From contig DAOI01000031.1 in NCBI GenBank assembly GCA_002501805.1, positions 1-30,823 of the forward strand: DNA of 30,823 nt, read 5' to 3'. A program made the translations under genes and the position numbers. A model generated the notes under the pieces. It saw only the letters and a program-made list of their open reading frames with translations, made no database searches and was not told the DNA's origin. This stretch comes from Euryarchaeota archaeon UBA463. Its GTDB lineage: Archaea > Thermoplasmatota > Poseidoniia > Poseidoniales > Thalassarchaeaceae. Of this stretch, positions 16,655-25,211 are shown in pieces. How positions within the stretch are numbered: position 1 is the first letter of the stretch; each line of letters starts with the position of its first letter.

Positions 16655-17557
16655 CTATTCTTCCTCATCGAATACTATGAGTTCAATCGGCCACTCGGCT
16701 TGAGAGAAGTCTAAGCGGAGCTCCTTGAGTACTCCGATTATCTCGTAGGAGTATGGGTGGCTCTCGAAAAGACAGTCCTGAACGAACCCGAATTTGCAGA
16801 TGTAGGAGATTGAGATAAAATCTGTACTTTCTCTCGTAAGGCCATAGAGGACTAAACTTCCATCTCCGATAGGGGTTGAAGATATCTTTCCTCTATTCCA
16901 TGATTGTGAATGGACCTCCCATCTTTCAGGAAGAGCTGTTGAATCCCAGGTAGATTTTTCGAGAGGGGAGATAATTCTAGCTGGAGGTATTGAGAATACC
17001 TCAGATATCATCTTAATCGATCTAAGGAATGCGGTCCAGAAAACAGCATAAGCTAACCATCCCAGTAATGGCGAGTAGTAGATATGGGCCATAAAGAGTA
17101 AGCAACCCAAGGACAGAAGTACCCAGTCTATCGGAAGGGTAAGTAAATTATCACTGGATGTAGGCTGTGCATTCCTTGCATTTGAAACGGGAACGATCAG
17201 TAAAATCCATGAGATTATGAATAGAGCTCCTGAGACAAACTGGTCATCTGGAGTGTTCCCTGTGAACATCAGCGGAAATATGCTTGAGATCAGGAAGAAA
17301 GGCGACCACGCGACCGGTTTGAGGATGGGCCATGCCAATGGCCTCATTCTCTGTCTCGCCCATCCGAATCTATGTTCGGATGACGGGGCCCCCATACCTG
17401 AGGGGACGTGGATCTCGGAATTCCTAATCAGAGGGGGGGTTTGTTTACTCCCTAAACCCCACCAAACCGGATCTCCGCGTAGCCAGTTCCTGTCACCGTG
17501 TGCCTCCATTGAATACTGAGGCGGGAGTTTAGCATATGAATTAGGACGAGGGCTCAT
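16655..17557 (-). CDS. Membrane protein of unknown function, four predicted helices
   Basis: 300 residues, family not recognised. An N-terminal Pro- and Trp-containing soluble part (about 1-80) precedes four hydrophobic helices (about 84-100, 107-125, 143-160 and 162-180), then a soluble C-terminal domain of about 115 residues with alternating strands and an acidic end. The ATG lies within the last codons of gcvPB (17-nt overlap in another frame), so it is probably co-transcribed with the glycine decarboxylase genes, and purE follows 38 nt downstream. A direct role in glycine cleavage is not indicated by sequence; co-expression is the only link. Confidence 0.7.
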   Translation of the reverse strand: MSPRPNSYAKLPPQYSMEAHGDRNWLRGDPVWWGLGSKQTPPLIRNSEIHVPSGMGAPSSEHRFGWARQRMRPLAWPILKPVAWSPFFLISSIFPLMFTGNTPDDQFVSGALFIISWILLIVPVSNARNAQPTSSDNLLTLPIDWVLLSLGCLLFMAHIYYSPLLGWLAYAVFWTAFLRSIKMISEVFSIPPARIISPLEKSTWDSTALPERWEVHSQSWNRGKISSTPIGDGSLVLYGLTRESTDFISISYICKFGFVQDCLFESHPYSYEIIGVLKELRLDFSQAEWPIELIVFDEEE

Positions 17558-19049
17558 CCTTTGGGTACCTAAGAATTAGGTTTCTAGCGGCCCAAACCTC
17601 ATCCACCCTTCCAACAGGAGTAGTATGGGGGGCGTTTAGCACGATATCTGGGTCCTCAGCGAGAATGGCATGGAAGTCTTCGGCAAACTTGTCTAAAACC
17701 TCCTTGGATTCGGTCTCTGTCGGTTCGAACATTAGGCACTCAGGGACAATCTGAGGGAAATATAGGGTAGGTGCCATGTAGCCAAAATCCAGCAACCTCT
17801 TTGCCACGTCCTTGCCTGTAACGCCTGTCGCATCCTTCAGAGGGGACATCGAAAGAGTGAATTCATGCTTTACAACTTCAGCTGGGCATCCCTCAATTGG
17901 CATAACATGAATGTTCAAATCGGGATTAGGATTCATTATTCTGAATCTGAGATAGTTTGCATTTAGAACAGCATGCTCACTCATCTTCTCCAGGTCACGG
18001 CCGTATCTCCGGTAGAAGGCCCATGCCCTTACTACTGCTCCAGCATTACCATTCCATTGCTGGACCTTTCCGATTGATGAAGCAGGAGAGTCCCAATGAT
18101 ACCAGAAGCCATCTCCAACGGTGCCGATATCCCCATGGGGCAACTCTTTGCGACCCACCAAGGGAGTTGGTAGGAACTTGGATAGATGGTCCTTTACCCC
18201 TATGGGGCCACTTCCCGGGCCTCCTCCTCCATGTGGCTGACTGAAGGTTTTGTGCAGATTATAGTGCACAGCATCGAATCCCATCCGACCCGGGTCTGTC
18301 TTACCCAGTATCGCATTGAAGTTGGCACCGTCGTAATACATCTGCCCACCTGCAGAATGCACAATCTCAGCGGCTTCAGCGATCTCAGGCTCGAAAACGC
18401 CCAGCGTACTTGGATTGGTAATCATCATCGCGGCGGTATCTTCACCGACCGCTGAGCGGAGAGCATCTAAATCAATACGTCCGTCATGGGCACTGGGAAT
18501 CTCAATAATCTGATATCCGCACATAGATGCGGATGCGGGATTCGTACCGTGGGCGGAATCTGGTACAATCACCTTGTCACGGTGATTATCCCCTCGTTCT
18601 CTGTGGTATTCTTGAATACACCTGATTGCGGTGAACTCACCTTGTGCGCCAGCAACTGGTTGGAGAGTCACCGCATCCATTCCTGAGCAGATCGCTAACA
18701 TCTCCTGCATCTCGTAGTATATCGCCAAGAGGCCTTGCACCTGGTCCTCTGGCTGCAGGGGGTGAATACGGTCTATTCCGGGGTTCTGGACTATCTTCTC
18801 ATTGAGTCTCGGGTTGTGTTTCATTGTACAAGATCCCAAAGGGTAGAATCCTGTATCAATTCCAAAATTCTTCTGGGAAAGTTTGGTGTAATGTCTAACC
18901 AACTCTGGCTCACTTGCCCTAGGCCAATCGGGCAATCTGTTTCTCCTCAGGGATTCCGGGATGTGACTAGAAGAGTTCTCTGTGAGGGGAAGTGGTTGGG
19001 ACCATCCAGCATTCTTCGAGCCATTGAAGTCGAAAATAGTGTCAGTCAT
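17541..19049 (-). CDS. gcvPB: Glycine dehydrogenase (decarboxylating) subunit 2
   Basis: PLP-bearing half of the split P-protein; it decarboxylates glycine and passes aminomethyl to lipoyl-GcvH. About 502 residues. 'FYPLGSCTMKHNPR', 'AHGTNPASA', 'MYYDGANFNAILG' and the PLP-lysine segment 'HYNLHKTFSQPHGGGG' (Lys about 267) are all present, so the enzyme looks intact. The frame extends to 19067, but ATG 19049 overlaps the gcvPA stop as ATGA and gives the normal N-terminus. It is translationally coupled to gcvPA upstream and overlaps the membrane-protein gene downstream. Confidence 0.94.
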   Translation of the reverse strand: MTDTIFDFNGSKNAGWSQPLPLTENSSSHIPESLRRNRLPDWPRASEPELVRHYTKLSQKNFGIDTGFYPLGSCTMKHNPRLNEKIVQNPGIDRIHPLQPEDQVQGLLAIYYEMQEMLAICSGMDAVTLQPVAGAQGEFTAIRCIQEYHRERGDNHRDKVIVPDSAHGTNPASASMCGYQIIEIPSAHDGRIDLDALRSAVGEDTAAMMITNPSTLGVFEPEIAEAAEIVHSAGGQMYYDGANFNAILGKTDPGRMGFDAVHYNLHKTFSQPHGGGGPGSGPIGVKDHLSKFLPTPLVGRKELPHGDIGTVGDGFWYHWDSPASSIGKVQQWNGNAGAVVRAWAFYRRYGRDLEKMSEHAVLNANYLRFRIMNPNPDLNIHVMPIEGCPAEVVKHEFTLSMSPLKDATGVTGKDVAKRLLDFGYMAPTLYFPQIVPECLMFEPTETESKEVLDKFAEDFHAILAEDPDIVLNAPHTTPVGRVDEVWAARNLILRYPKDEPSS

Positions 19050-20410
19050 GATGACTCCTCCACCCACGAAGTAAGTGATTTCTTTAACAGAGAAATATCA
19101 GATTCTGAAGTTCTCTCATCACACCCAATGAGAATCCACGATCCTCTATCTGGCCACCACTCACCAAGATCAAAACCTCCAATTACGCCGAGCTCGAAAA
19201 TATGGGACAGGGCCTCAGATGCCTTACCTGGGACTTTGACGGCAAACTCCCTGAAGACTGGTGATTTCGGAAATGCTAATTCCAGTCCTTCGACTGATGA
19301 CAGTTCATCTATAGTCATCCTAGTAGAGGACAGTATCCTAGTGGAGAGAGTTTCCAGTCCGACGGGACCGAGAAGAGCCATGTGCATCGCTCCCATAAGT
19401 GCGATTAGGGTCTCATTTGAACATATATTCGAGGTGGCCCTGTGTCTGCGGATGTGCTGCTCCCGAGTAGACAGCGTGAGAGTGTATGCAGTCTTTCCTT
19501 CAGTATCTATGCTCTGACCCACTATTCTTCCTGGCATGAGGCGCAAGAAGTCCTTTTTACAGGCGAAGATACCGTAAATTGGCCCTCCTGCGGTTGGCCC
19601 TATTCCGAATGGTTGCCCCTCCCCGACCACTATATCGGCACCCCAGTTTCCAGGGGGCTCTACTATACCAAGCGAGGTGACATCGGCTCCCACAATAATG
19701 GCGGTTTTATCCCCTACTACTTCCCTCAGCCTCAACAATCCCTCGTCGAGAATCCCGAATGCGTTTGGCTGCTCGACGTATATCGCGCACGATCCAGATG
19801 CCTCGGCTGCTAAATTCAAATCCAGGAAGCCGTCTTCATCATGAGGAATTTTCCTAATTTCTATGCCTACCCCTTGGGTGTAATTCTCAATTACTGACAT
19901 CCTATGAGGAGGGACCAATTCCGAAACATAGACAGTATTTGGCATCTCTACCTTCTTTGACTTCACTCTGACTGCGCAGGTTATCGCTTCAGCGGCAGAT
20001 GTACTAGCATCGTACATGGAAACATTCGAGATCGGAAGCCCTACTAACTCAGAAATCATTGTCTGGAACTCCCACATAGCCTGAAGCATCCCTTGACTGA
20101 CCTCGGGCTGATACGGGGTGTATGAGGTGAGAAATTCTCCTCTTGTGGCAATCATTGGGACCATTGATGGAACAAAATTTCTAGCCAATCCTGCCGAGAT
20201 GAATGATGGCCTACTATCCAGATTGACATTTGCCCCCAAGAGCCTCTCCGCGTCCCTGAGTATTTCTTCCTCTGTCTGCGGGGGCGGTAAAGGTAGTGTT
20301 CCTTCTGATCTTATTTCAACAGGGATGTCTTCAAACAAATCTTTCATGGAAGAAACGCCCATAATATCGAGCATTTCTTGCTCCCTTCCAAGGTTTGGCA
20401 ATTGATCCAC
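19046..20410 (-). CDS. gcvPA: Glycine dehydrogenase (decarboxylating) subunit 1
   Basis: Non-PLP-lysine half of the heterodimeric P-protein of the glycine cleavage system. 454 residues, usual length. The N-terminus 'IMGVSSMKDLFEDIP' and later 'FVPSMVPMIATRGEFLTSYTPYQPEVSQG' and 'NVSMYDASTSAAEA' are characteristic. The start is GTG 20410; the next Met is 12 codons in and would remove conserved residues. GAGGG (20416-20420, minus) is a plausible ribosome-binding site and AT-rich ATCATAAACT (20441-20450) a TATA candidate. It is the first gene of the run gcvPA-gcvPB-membrane protein-purE-GMP synthetase. Confidence 0.94.
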   Translation of the reverse strand: MDQLPNLGREQEMLDIMGVSSMKDLFEDIPVEIRSEGTLPLPPPQTEEEILRDAERLLGANVNLDSRPSFISAGLARNFVPSMVPMIATRGEFLTSYTPYQPEVSQGMLQAMWEFQTMISELVGLPISNVSMYDASTSAAEAITCAVRVKSKKVEMPNTVYVSELVPPHRMSVIENYTQGVGIEIRKIPHDEDGFLDLNLAAEASGSCAIYVEQPNAFGILDEGLLRLREVVGDKTAIIVGADVTSLGIVEPPGNWGADIVVGEGQPFGIGPTAGGPIYGIFACKKDFLRLMPGRIVGQSIDTEGKTAYTLTLSTREQHIRRHRATSNICSNETLIALMGAMHMALLGPVGLETLSTRILSSTRMTIDELSSVEGLELAFPKSPVFREFAVKVPGKASEALSHIFELGVIGGFDLGEWWPDRGSWILIGCDERTSESDISLLKKSLTSWVEESS

Positions 20411-20518
20411 GGTAGCCCTCAGCCGACTGGAGACGTAGGGAGTTTATGATTATCTTTGGTTGGGATTCTGCATGGAAGACCGACACACTCTTATTACTGC
20501 CAAGTTAGTCAGTACATC
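20411..20518. promoter_or_regulatory. Divergent promoter spacer between gcvPA and the epimerase-like gene
   Basis: About 108 bases. For gcvPA (minus) an AT-rich box lies at 20441-20450, about 36 bases before GTG 20410, leaving a short leader with GAGGG. For the plus-strand gene TTATTA (20491-20496) is centred 25 bases before ATG 20519, the spacing of a leaderless archaeal promoter. No glycine riboswitch-like structure was recognised. Confidence 0.35.
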
Positions 20519-21364
20519 ATGAAGGTCGCAATAACTGCCTCAGATGCATTCGTGGCGCCCTACATTATTGATTCTCTTGGGGATGCCGCAGTGGTAATTC
20601 CAGACGAGGTATTGGAGGACAGTATGACTCTTGACGTCATGCTAACTCCCTGTAATGCATTGATACACATTAACTCTAGGCCAGTCGACACGAGTGTTGC
20701 CCGGAATGATCGCGAGGTCAAGATTATGATGAGAGAGGCTGCTAGGCCTGTCTTGGACGCGGTTAACAGGCACGGGGAGCTTCACATGATAATTGTTGGA
20801 ACATTGAGAGTGCATCCCCCTTGGTCCCCCGGCGACGATTACTATGGCCCAGAGTCATCATTATCCCCGAGAGATACCGCCGCCGAAGGACAGCTTTGGA
20901 TTGAGGAGAGTGCTCTTGAGAGGGCAGAGTCAGGAAGGCCTGTCAGCGTTATCCGAGCATCGAATGTCCAGGGAGTCCCGCTAGAAGGGCCACCAGGCAA
21001 TGGAATTCTTCATCGGTGGGCGAACGAGAGTCAAATTGGTTGGATAAACGTACCAGGTTCCGGAGAGGATGTGAAAGATCTTGTTCATGTTGAAGATTTG
21101 GTAAGGACAGTGCTATCGGTTCTTGAAAACCCCCCTCTAACCAGAGAGAGTTTCGCAGTGGGTTCTGGAAAGGGAATAACCATGAGTGAGCTAGCCAACA
21201 TTTACAATAGCAAAACTGGAGCTTCTGTAGAACTTAATCAGAATTCCGACGGAGAGGTTTGGGGAATTGTGGATGCTTGGTTCTTGGAGCATAGATGTGG
21301 GTTCAGGCCTATGATCAGTCTCGAGGAGATGATCGATGAGGCTCTCGTGACCTCTGGCTACTGA
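20519..21364 (+). CDS. NAD-dependent epimerase/dehydratase-like protein with degenerate motifs
   Basis: 281 residues from ATG 20519; the frame extends 21 codons upstream, but a TATTA-type box 25 bases before this ATG and the Rossmann start (MKVAIT) favour it. The fold is that of extended SDRs: 'ALIHINSRPVD', 'HMIIVGTLRVHPPW', 'PVSVIRASNVQG', 'DLVHVEDLVRTVLSVLENP', 'FAVGSGKGITMSELANIY'. The N-terminal nucleotide-binding motif is changed: where relatives read TGATGFIG, this has TASDAFVA, so all three glycines are alanine. The YxxxK catalytic pair is also not seen where it is expected before the 'VSVIRASN' strand. It may be a non-catalytic binding protein, such as an NmrA-like sensor, or use another ligand. 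It interrupts a long minus-strand block and its 3' end overlaps the convergent EF-hand gene by 7 bases. Confidence 0.68.
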   Translation: MKVAITASDAFVAPYIIDSLGDAAVVIPDEVLEDSMTLDVMLTPCNALIHINSRPVDTSVARNDREVKIMMREAARPVLDAVNRHGELHMIIVGTLRVHPPWSPGDDYYGPESSLSPRDTAAEGQLWIEESALERAESGRPVSVIRASNVQGVPLEGPPGNGILHRWANESQIGWINVPGSGEDVKDLVHVEDLVRTVLSVLENPPLTRESFAVGSGKGITMSELANIYNSKTGASVELNQNSDGEVWGIVDAWFLEHRCGFRPMISLEEMIDEALVTSGY

Positions 21365-22833
21365 GCGTCAAGAATGATTCTCTTACGAATACCGTTCCAA
21401 CCGGATACTGTACATGATATTTCACCTTCGTAACCGGCCTTGTAAACTGAGATATCTGTATCCGAGGGGATTCTAATTTCTACTTCATTTCCAGATGGCA
21501 TTCCCCGGTCATGTAGGGAAGCCACGACAGTATTTCCGCCTCTGTATCTATCGGAGATGCCGATTCCGAAGGTCCTCTCCACAGAAGTTATTTTGATAGA
21601 AATGTCGACTGAGGTACCAGAAAGCTCCTCCTTCAAAGCATTCTGTTCTGATAACATTCGAGCTTGTGAGAATGACTCTACCATGGAAAAAATTGTCAAA
21701 CCCTCAGAGCCTGCTTGATTATCTGCTGGCTCTTCTGCCACTGCCTCCTCTGGCTCTGGTTGGGATTGAGTAACTATCTCTTCGATTTTCTCCTCAACGA
21801 CTTCAGTAGAAAGGTCAGTCTCGACCTGTATTTCGGGGTCTTCTTGCCATTCTTTCTGCTCGGAAGACATGGAAGCGATGCCTGAGGCACCTGCAGATAG
21901 AGTAGCAGCGGTAGTTGCCGCGAGAACAAGATTGGATTGGGCGATTTCCTGTAGAGAATCGGCCTTGACCTTCCATAGTTCCCTCGCGGATGGTTGTAGG
22001 AAGCTAGGTAGTTTTGAGATTCTTGACTCCGCCTGTTCATCCATAATGGCCCTGCTCTTCTCCAATGCTTCTACATCTGAGAATTCGGCCTGCTGCATTT
22101 CTCCTAAGATTTCCGAGAATTCTACTGAAATAGAATCCATCGTGTCGCCAGGGGAGTCGGTTTCGGCCTCCTCAACTACCTCTGCGACGGGCAATTCCTC
22201 GGTATTCTCCGTGGGAGCCTCTGAGGGATCAGAGGTTTGAATCGTGATTCTACCTACTCCGACCCACCTCCTAGTGCCCGTGGGCAGGCCACCACCAGCA
22301 GGGGGCCTCGTCCATCCTCCTCTGTAGAAGTCCTGAGTCCCGTCGAGTTCTCTGTCATCGAGGCTCCACGATGGAGCGCCTCCTGATCCGGCGTTGTAGT
22401 AGTACAATTTAGCTGAGTTAATATTTGCGAAAAACGGTTTTCCGTTCAACTCTCCCTTAAGTTCATAACGACCATTGTAAATGTTGTTTGGATGATCTGA
22501 AATCGTGAGAGATGAGCCTTCAACGTATGGATCTGAGGTCTTGCCATCGACGAGTACGAGAATCTCCTGTAAATCAATTTGGCCATCGCCGTTTGAATCC
22601 AAAACCGAGAAGATTGCATTCACAATTGACTGCGGTGCTCTCTGTCCGGTTATTGATGTCAATGCGGCCATAAATTCTTCGTAGTTCAGACTCCCGTTTC
22701 CGTCTATATCGTACTTGGAAAATAGTGCCTCTGAGGAAATCCCCCTAGACTTCAGAATTGTCTGTAGATTCTTAATAGCTACAGCCTCGATGCCACCGTT
22801 CACTCTATCGACCCGAGTATCGACAGAGGCCAT
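21358..22833 (-). CDS. EF-hand protein with tyrosine/tryptophan-rich domain and coiled-coil region
   Basis: 491 residues with no signal peptide or membrane helix, so probably cytoplasmic. Two canonical EF-hand loops are visible: D42-E53 (DIDGNGSLNYEE) and D79-E90 (DSNGDGQIDLQE), both with full calcium ligands, forming a calmodulin-like pair. Residues about 118-190 form a domain with 'YNGRYELKGELNGKPFFAN', 'KLYYYNAG', 'SWSLDDRELDG' and 'GGW'; it resembles beta domains known mainly from algal or other eukaryotic proteins, family not certain. A long acidic Glu/Ala/Ser-rich region with likely coiled coil follows (about 210-390), then a C-terminal beta-rich domain. The ATG is 27 nt downstream of the gcvT stop on the same strand. 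Role unknown; calcium sensing is an inference from the EF loops. Confidence 0.75.
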   Translation of the reverse strand: MASVDTRVDRVNGGIEAVAIKNLQTILKSRGISSEALFSKYDIDGNGSLNYEEFMAALTSITGQRAPQSIVNAIFSVLDSNGDGQIDLQEILVLVDGKTSDPYVEGSSLTISDHPNNIYNGRYELKGELNGKPFFANINSAKLYYYNAGSGGAPSWSLDDRELDGTQDFYRGGWTRPPAGGGLPTGTRRWVGVGRITIQTSDPSEAPTENTEELPVAEVVEEAETDSPGDTMDSISVEFSEILGEMQQAEFSDVEALEKSRAIMDEQAESRISKLPSFLQPSARELWKVKADSLQEIAQSNLVLAATTAATLSAGASGIASMSSEQKEWQEDPEIQVETDLSTEVVEEKIEEIVTQSQPEPEEAVAEEPADNQAGSEGLTIFSMVESFSQARMLSEQNALKEELSGTSVDISIKITSVERTFGIGISDRYRGGNTVVASLHDRGMPSGNEVEIRIPSDTDISVYKAGYEGEISCTVSGWNGIRKRIILDAQ

Positions 22834-22860
22834 TCAGCAATGAGTGTTGTCACTGCGTAG

Positions 22861-24009
22861 CTACAAAAAGGGAGCTCGGATTACTTCTGCCTTGATAGAT
22901 CTTCTAGAGCTGGCTCTGATCCAAACTAGCTGGCCCTCCACGGGAGCAGAAAGATATGCCATCGCTATGCCGATACCACCTAGGCTAGGGGAGGGAGCAC
23001 CACTGGTCACGTACCCAATTATGCGAGCGTCTTCTGAATCCGAGTCCATTACAGGATGCCCGGGCCGGGGAGATGGGCCTCTTGCAACACACCTAATCGC
23101 CGTCCATTTTTGTGAGTTTTCAAGCGATCGAAGGACTCTTTCTTTCCCGATGAACTCATGGTCCATATTGAGGCCGAAAGGAACTGAGGTTTCTGCGGAG
23201 TCTCTGGAAAGAAATCCTTCAGGAAGATTTGAATCTGCCGACTCTCCAAGGCCCGGCCAATGGAAATCCTGGCCAGACAATAAATAGCCTTTCTCGAGTC
23301 TGAGAGTGTCTCTGGCACCTAATCCGACTGGAGCCAAGCCTAATTCAGAGCCAGACTCAATGAACTGCCCCCATAGGAGATTTGCCTGATCATTGGGGAC
23401 AAAAATCTCCACACCGGGCTCCCCGGTATATCCCGTTCCTTGTATCCAGCCCTCCACAGAGAGGTTGTTTTGACTGATTTCTTGGCATTTGAACCTACCA
23501 ACCTTGTTATGTTCGCCCAAAACTTGTGATACTATTTCCATTGATTTGGGTCCCTGAATAGCAATAATACTCGTTTCTTCAGAGTTATCGAATATCCTAA
23601 TGGAGCCGTCTCCAGGGAGCAATTCAGTAAACCAATCCAGCATCACAGATACCATTGAGGCATTTGGGACTCCAAGGATCTCTTCATCCGTTCTGATTGC
23701 GAATATCATATCGTCGATTATATTTCCATCAGTATCGAGAAAATGAGTGTATCCGCATGTGCCCTTTTGAAACCTCGTAAAATCCTGGGTCCCTATGCCT
23801 GTTAACCACTCTGAGACCCCTTTGCCAACAAACCTGAATAGGCCCATATGAGAAACGTCAAACATACCAGCCGCCGACCTGGTGGCCAAATGCTCTTCTT
23901 TGATAGAAGAATACCATATCGGAAGCTCAAAACCATGGAAATCTACCAGATTAGCTCCTGATTCAACATGTGAAGTGTATAGAGCCGTCCTCACGGGCGC
24001 ATATCCCAT
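22861..24009 (-). CDS. gcvT: Aminomethyltransferase (glycine cleavage T-protein)
   Basis: Transfers the methylene group from aminomethyl-lipoyl GcvH to tetrahydrofolate, releasing ammonia. 382 residues. The N-terminal 'VDFHGFELPIWYSS..EEH', 'AGMFDVSHMG' and 'YTHFLDTDGNIIDDM' contain the folate-binding and catalytic Asp (about D99). 'GTGYTGEPGVEIFVP', 'GLGARDTLRLEKGYLLSGQD' and the C-terminal barrel domain complete the fold. ATG 24009 gives the family-typical N-terminus, and an AT-rich box (24037-24045) lies about 30 bases upstream. It is separated from gcvPA/gcvPB by the EF-hand and epimerase-like genes; gcvH is not in the window. Confidence 0.93.
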   Translation of the reverse strand: MGYAPVRTALYTSHVESGANLVDFHGFELPIWYSSIKEEHLATRSAAGMFDVSHMGLFRFVGKGVSEWLTGIGTQDFTRFQKGTCGYTHFLDTDGNIIDDMIFAIRTDEEILGVPNASMVSVMLDWFTELLPGDGSIRIFDNSEETSIIAIQGPKSMEIVSQVLGEHNKVGRFKCQEISQNNLSVEGWIQGTGYTGEPGVEIFVPNDQANLLWGQFIESGSELGLAPVGLGARDTLRLEKGYLLSGQDFHWPGLGESADSNLPEGFLSRDSAETSVPFGLNMDHEFIGKERVLRSLENSQKWTAIRCVARGPSPRPGHPVMDSDSEDARIIGYVTSGAPSPSLGGIGIAMAYLSAPVEGQLVWIRASSRRSIKAEVIRAPFL

Positions 24010-24102
24010 GACCCGAGGGGAGGGAGTAGGGAGAATAAGTTTAGGGAGCGGGGAAAATAAATTCCCAAATACTTCGATAATGCTAATCTTTTAATCCATG
24101 AG

Positions 24103-24110
24103 TTTAAATA
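24103..24110 (+). promoter_or_regulatory. TATA box of the TFB gene
   Basis: TTTAAATA is a near-perfect archaeal box A, centred about 37 bases before ATG 24143. It lies inside the longer open frame starting at ATG 24098, so the upstream start would be outside the transcript; this decides the start at 24143. AGGTTG just before the ATG may serve as ribosome-binding site. Confidence 0.6.
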
Positions 24111-24142
24111 GTACGGCTATCACTATACAACTACAGGTTGAT

Positions 24143-25171
24143 ATGATGAAAGAGAACGCCGAAAGTCAGGGAGAATCTGTATCTCCCGGTTCCTCTGGAT
24201 CTAGTGGGAGACGTGCCATTGTACCTTCGATGCGCCCATCCACCAGTAGAAAGACGGAGGGAGTATCCAGGCCCTGTACCGTTTGTGGCTCGAACTCTTG
24301 GGATACAGACGAGGTCCGTGGCGAGACCTCTTGCTCAGAATGCGGTTATGTCGCAGAGGAGAATATGATGGATCTAGGGGCAGAATGGACAAATCATTCC
24401 GGAGGCGAGGATAGGAGCAGAGTTGGCGCCCCTTCTACGCTGACCCTTTCAGACAAGGGGCTGTCTACTGAGATAAGGAGGTCGGATTTGACGTCTGGAG
24501 CGGCGAAGAGGCATGGGATGTCGGGGAAGGCACTGAGGGACTGGCGTAGGAGACAACGTATCGACCAACGGAGTAAGACCAGGGATAGCAGAAGTAGGAA
24601 CCTTGCTAAAGCGATGCAGTTCATCAGGGACAGGGGGGACCTGCCCCCTCAGATTGAGCAGGAAGCGGCTGGACTTTACAGGCACTCTGTGGATAGAGGG
24701 CTTGTCACTGGGAGGAGTATCAGGGGAGTTTCGGCGGCTTGCGTTTACGTGGCTGCCCGCGAGGCTAGGATTCCTAGAAGAATTGAAGATGTTGCAGAAG
24801 CTTTCGACATGGTGAAAGATGTTGATCTCAAGGAGTTGAAGAGGACAATTAGACTAGTTTCTAGATTCCTGGGCGCTCATCATATTACTGGTCCCGAAGA
24901 GTATTTTGAGAGGTTTCATTCTGATCTCGGGATGAGGCCTGAGGCCCTTGGAAGAGTAAGAACGATGTGGGATTTGGTCAAGGATGATCTCTCATGGCAA
25001 GGTAAGAAGCCGTCTGGTATCGCAGGTGTGATAATTTACAGAGCATCTCAAGATAGTGAATCTCCGAGAACTCAGAGTGAGGTTTGCAAGGTCTCCGGAA
25101 TCAGTGAAGTAACCCTCAGGGGGCTTCTGAAAATACTGAACCAGAAACTTTCTGAAAAATCGTTTCAATGA
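24143..25171 (+). CDS. tfb: Transcription initiation factor B (TFB)
   Basis: Archaeal TFIIB homologue that binds TBP-DNA and recruits RNA polymerase. 342 residues from ATG 24143. The N-terminus is a Ser/Gly/Glu-rich extension of about 40 residues, longer than usual. The zinc ribbon follows (Cys 45, 48, 64, 67: CTVC...CSEC), then the B-reader/linker with 'GAEWTNHSGGEDRSRVGAP' and 'KRHGMSGKALRDWRRRQR'. Two cyclin folds follow ('RSIRGVSAACVYVAAREARIPR', then 'GKKPSGIAGVIIYRASQD' with the HTH 'TQSEVCKVSGISEVTLRGLL'). It is divergent from gcvT. MGII-type archaea often carry several TFBs; whether this is the general factor or a specialised paralogue cannot be told here. Confidence 0.95.
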   Translation: MMKENAESQGESVSPGSSGSSGRRAIVPSMRPSTSRKTEGVSRPCTVCGSNSWDTDEVRGETSCSECGYVAEENMMDLGAEWTNHSGGEDRSRVGAPSTLTLSDKGLSTEIRRSDLTSGAAKRHGMSGKALRDWRRRQRIDQRSKTRDSRSRNLAKAMQFIRDRGDLPPQIEQEAAGLYRHSVDRGLVTGRSIRGVSAACVYVAAREARIPRRIEDVAEAFDMVKDVDLKELKRTIRLVSRFLGAHHITGPEEYFERFHSDLGMRPEALGRVRTMWDLVKDDLSWQGKKPSGIAGVIIYRASQDSESPRTQSEVCKVSGISEVTLRGLLKILNQKLSEKSFQ

Positions 25172-25181
25172 AAAAACGATT
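25158..25181 (+). promoter_or_regulatory. 8-bp inverted repeat at TFB stop codon, abutting a TATA box
   Basis: AATCGTTT (25158-25165) and AAACGATT (25174-25181) form a perfect 8-bp stem with an 8-nt loop that contains the TFB stop codon. The downstream arm touches the TATATATG box that follows. It may act as an mRNA 3' hairpin or as an operator next to the promoter. Function is inference. Confidence 0.4.
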
Positions 25182-25182
25182 C

Positions 25183-25190
25183 TATATATG
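25183..25190 (+). promoter_or_regulatory. TATA box for the microprotein/SDR operon
   Basis: TATATATG centred at about 25186-25187 is 26 bases before ATG 25212, exactly where an archaeal leaderless start would lie. It is the only strong box between TFB and the SDR gene. Confidence 0.55.
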
Positions 25191-25211
25191 CTCACCCATG
25201 GATGTAGCCCC

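Noticed and set aside
18735..19517. 260-residue plus-strand frame across the gcvPA/gcvPB junction
   Set aside because: Antisense of two strongly supported coupled genes, with no start signal or family likeness.
20411..20518. Glycine riboswitch before gcvPA
   Set aside because: The spacer is too short and shows no tandem aptamer-like stems; a simple divergent promoter explains it.
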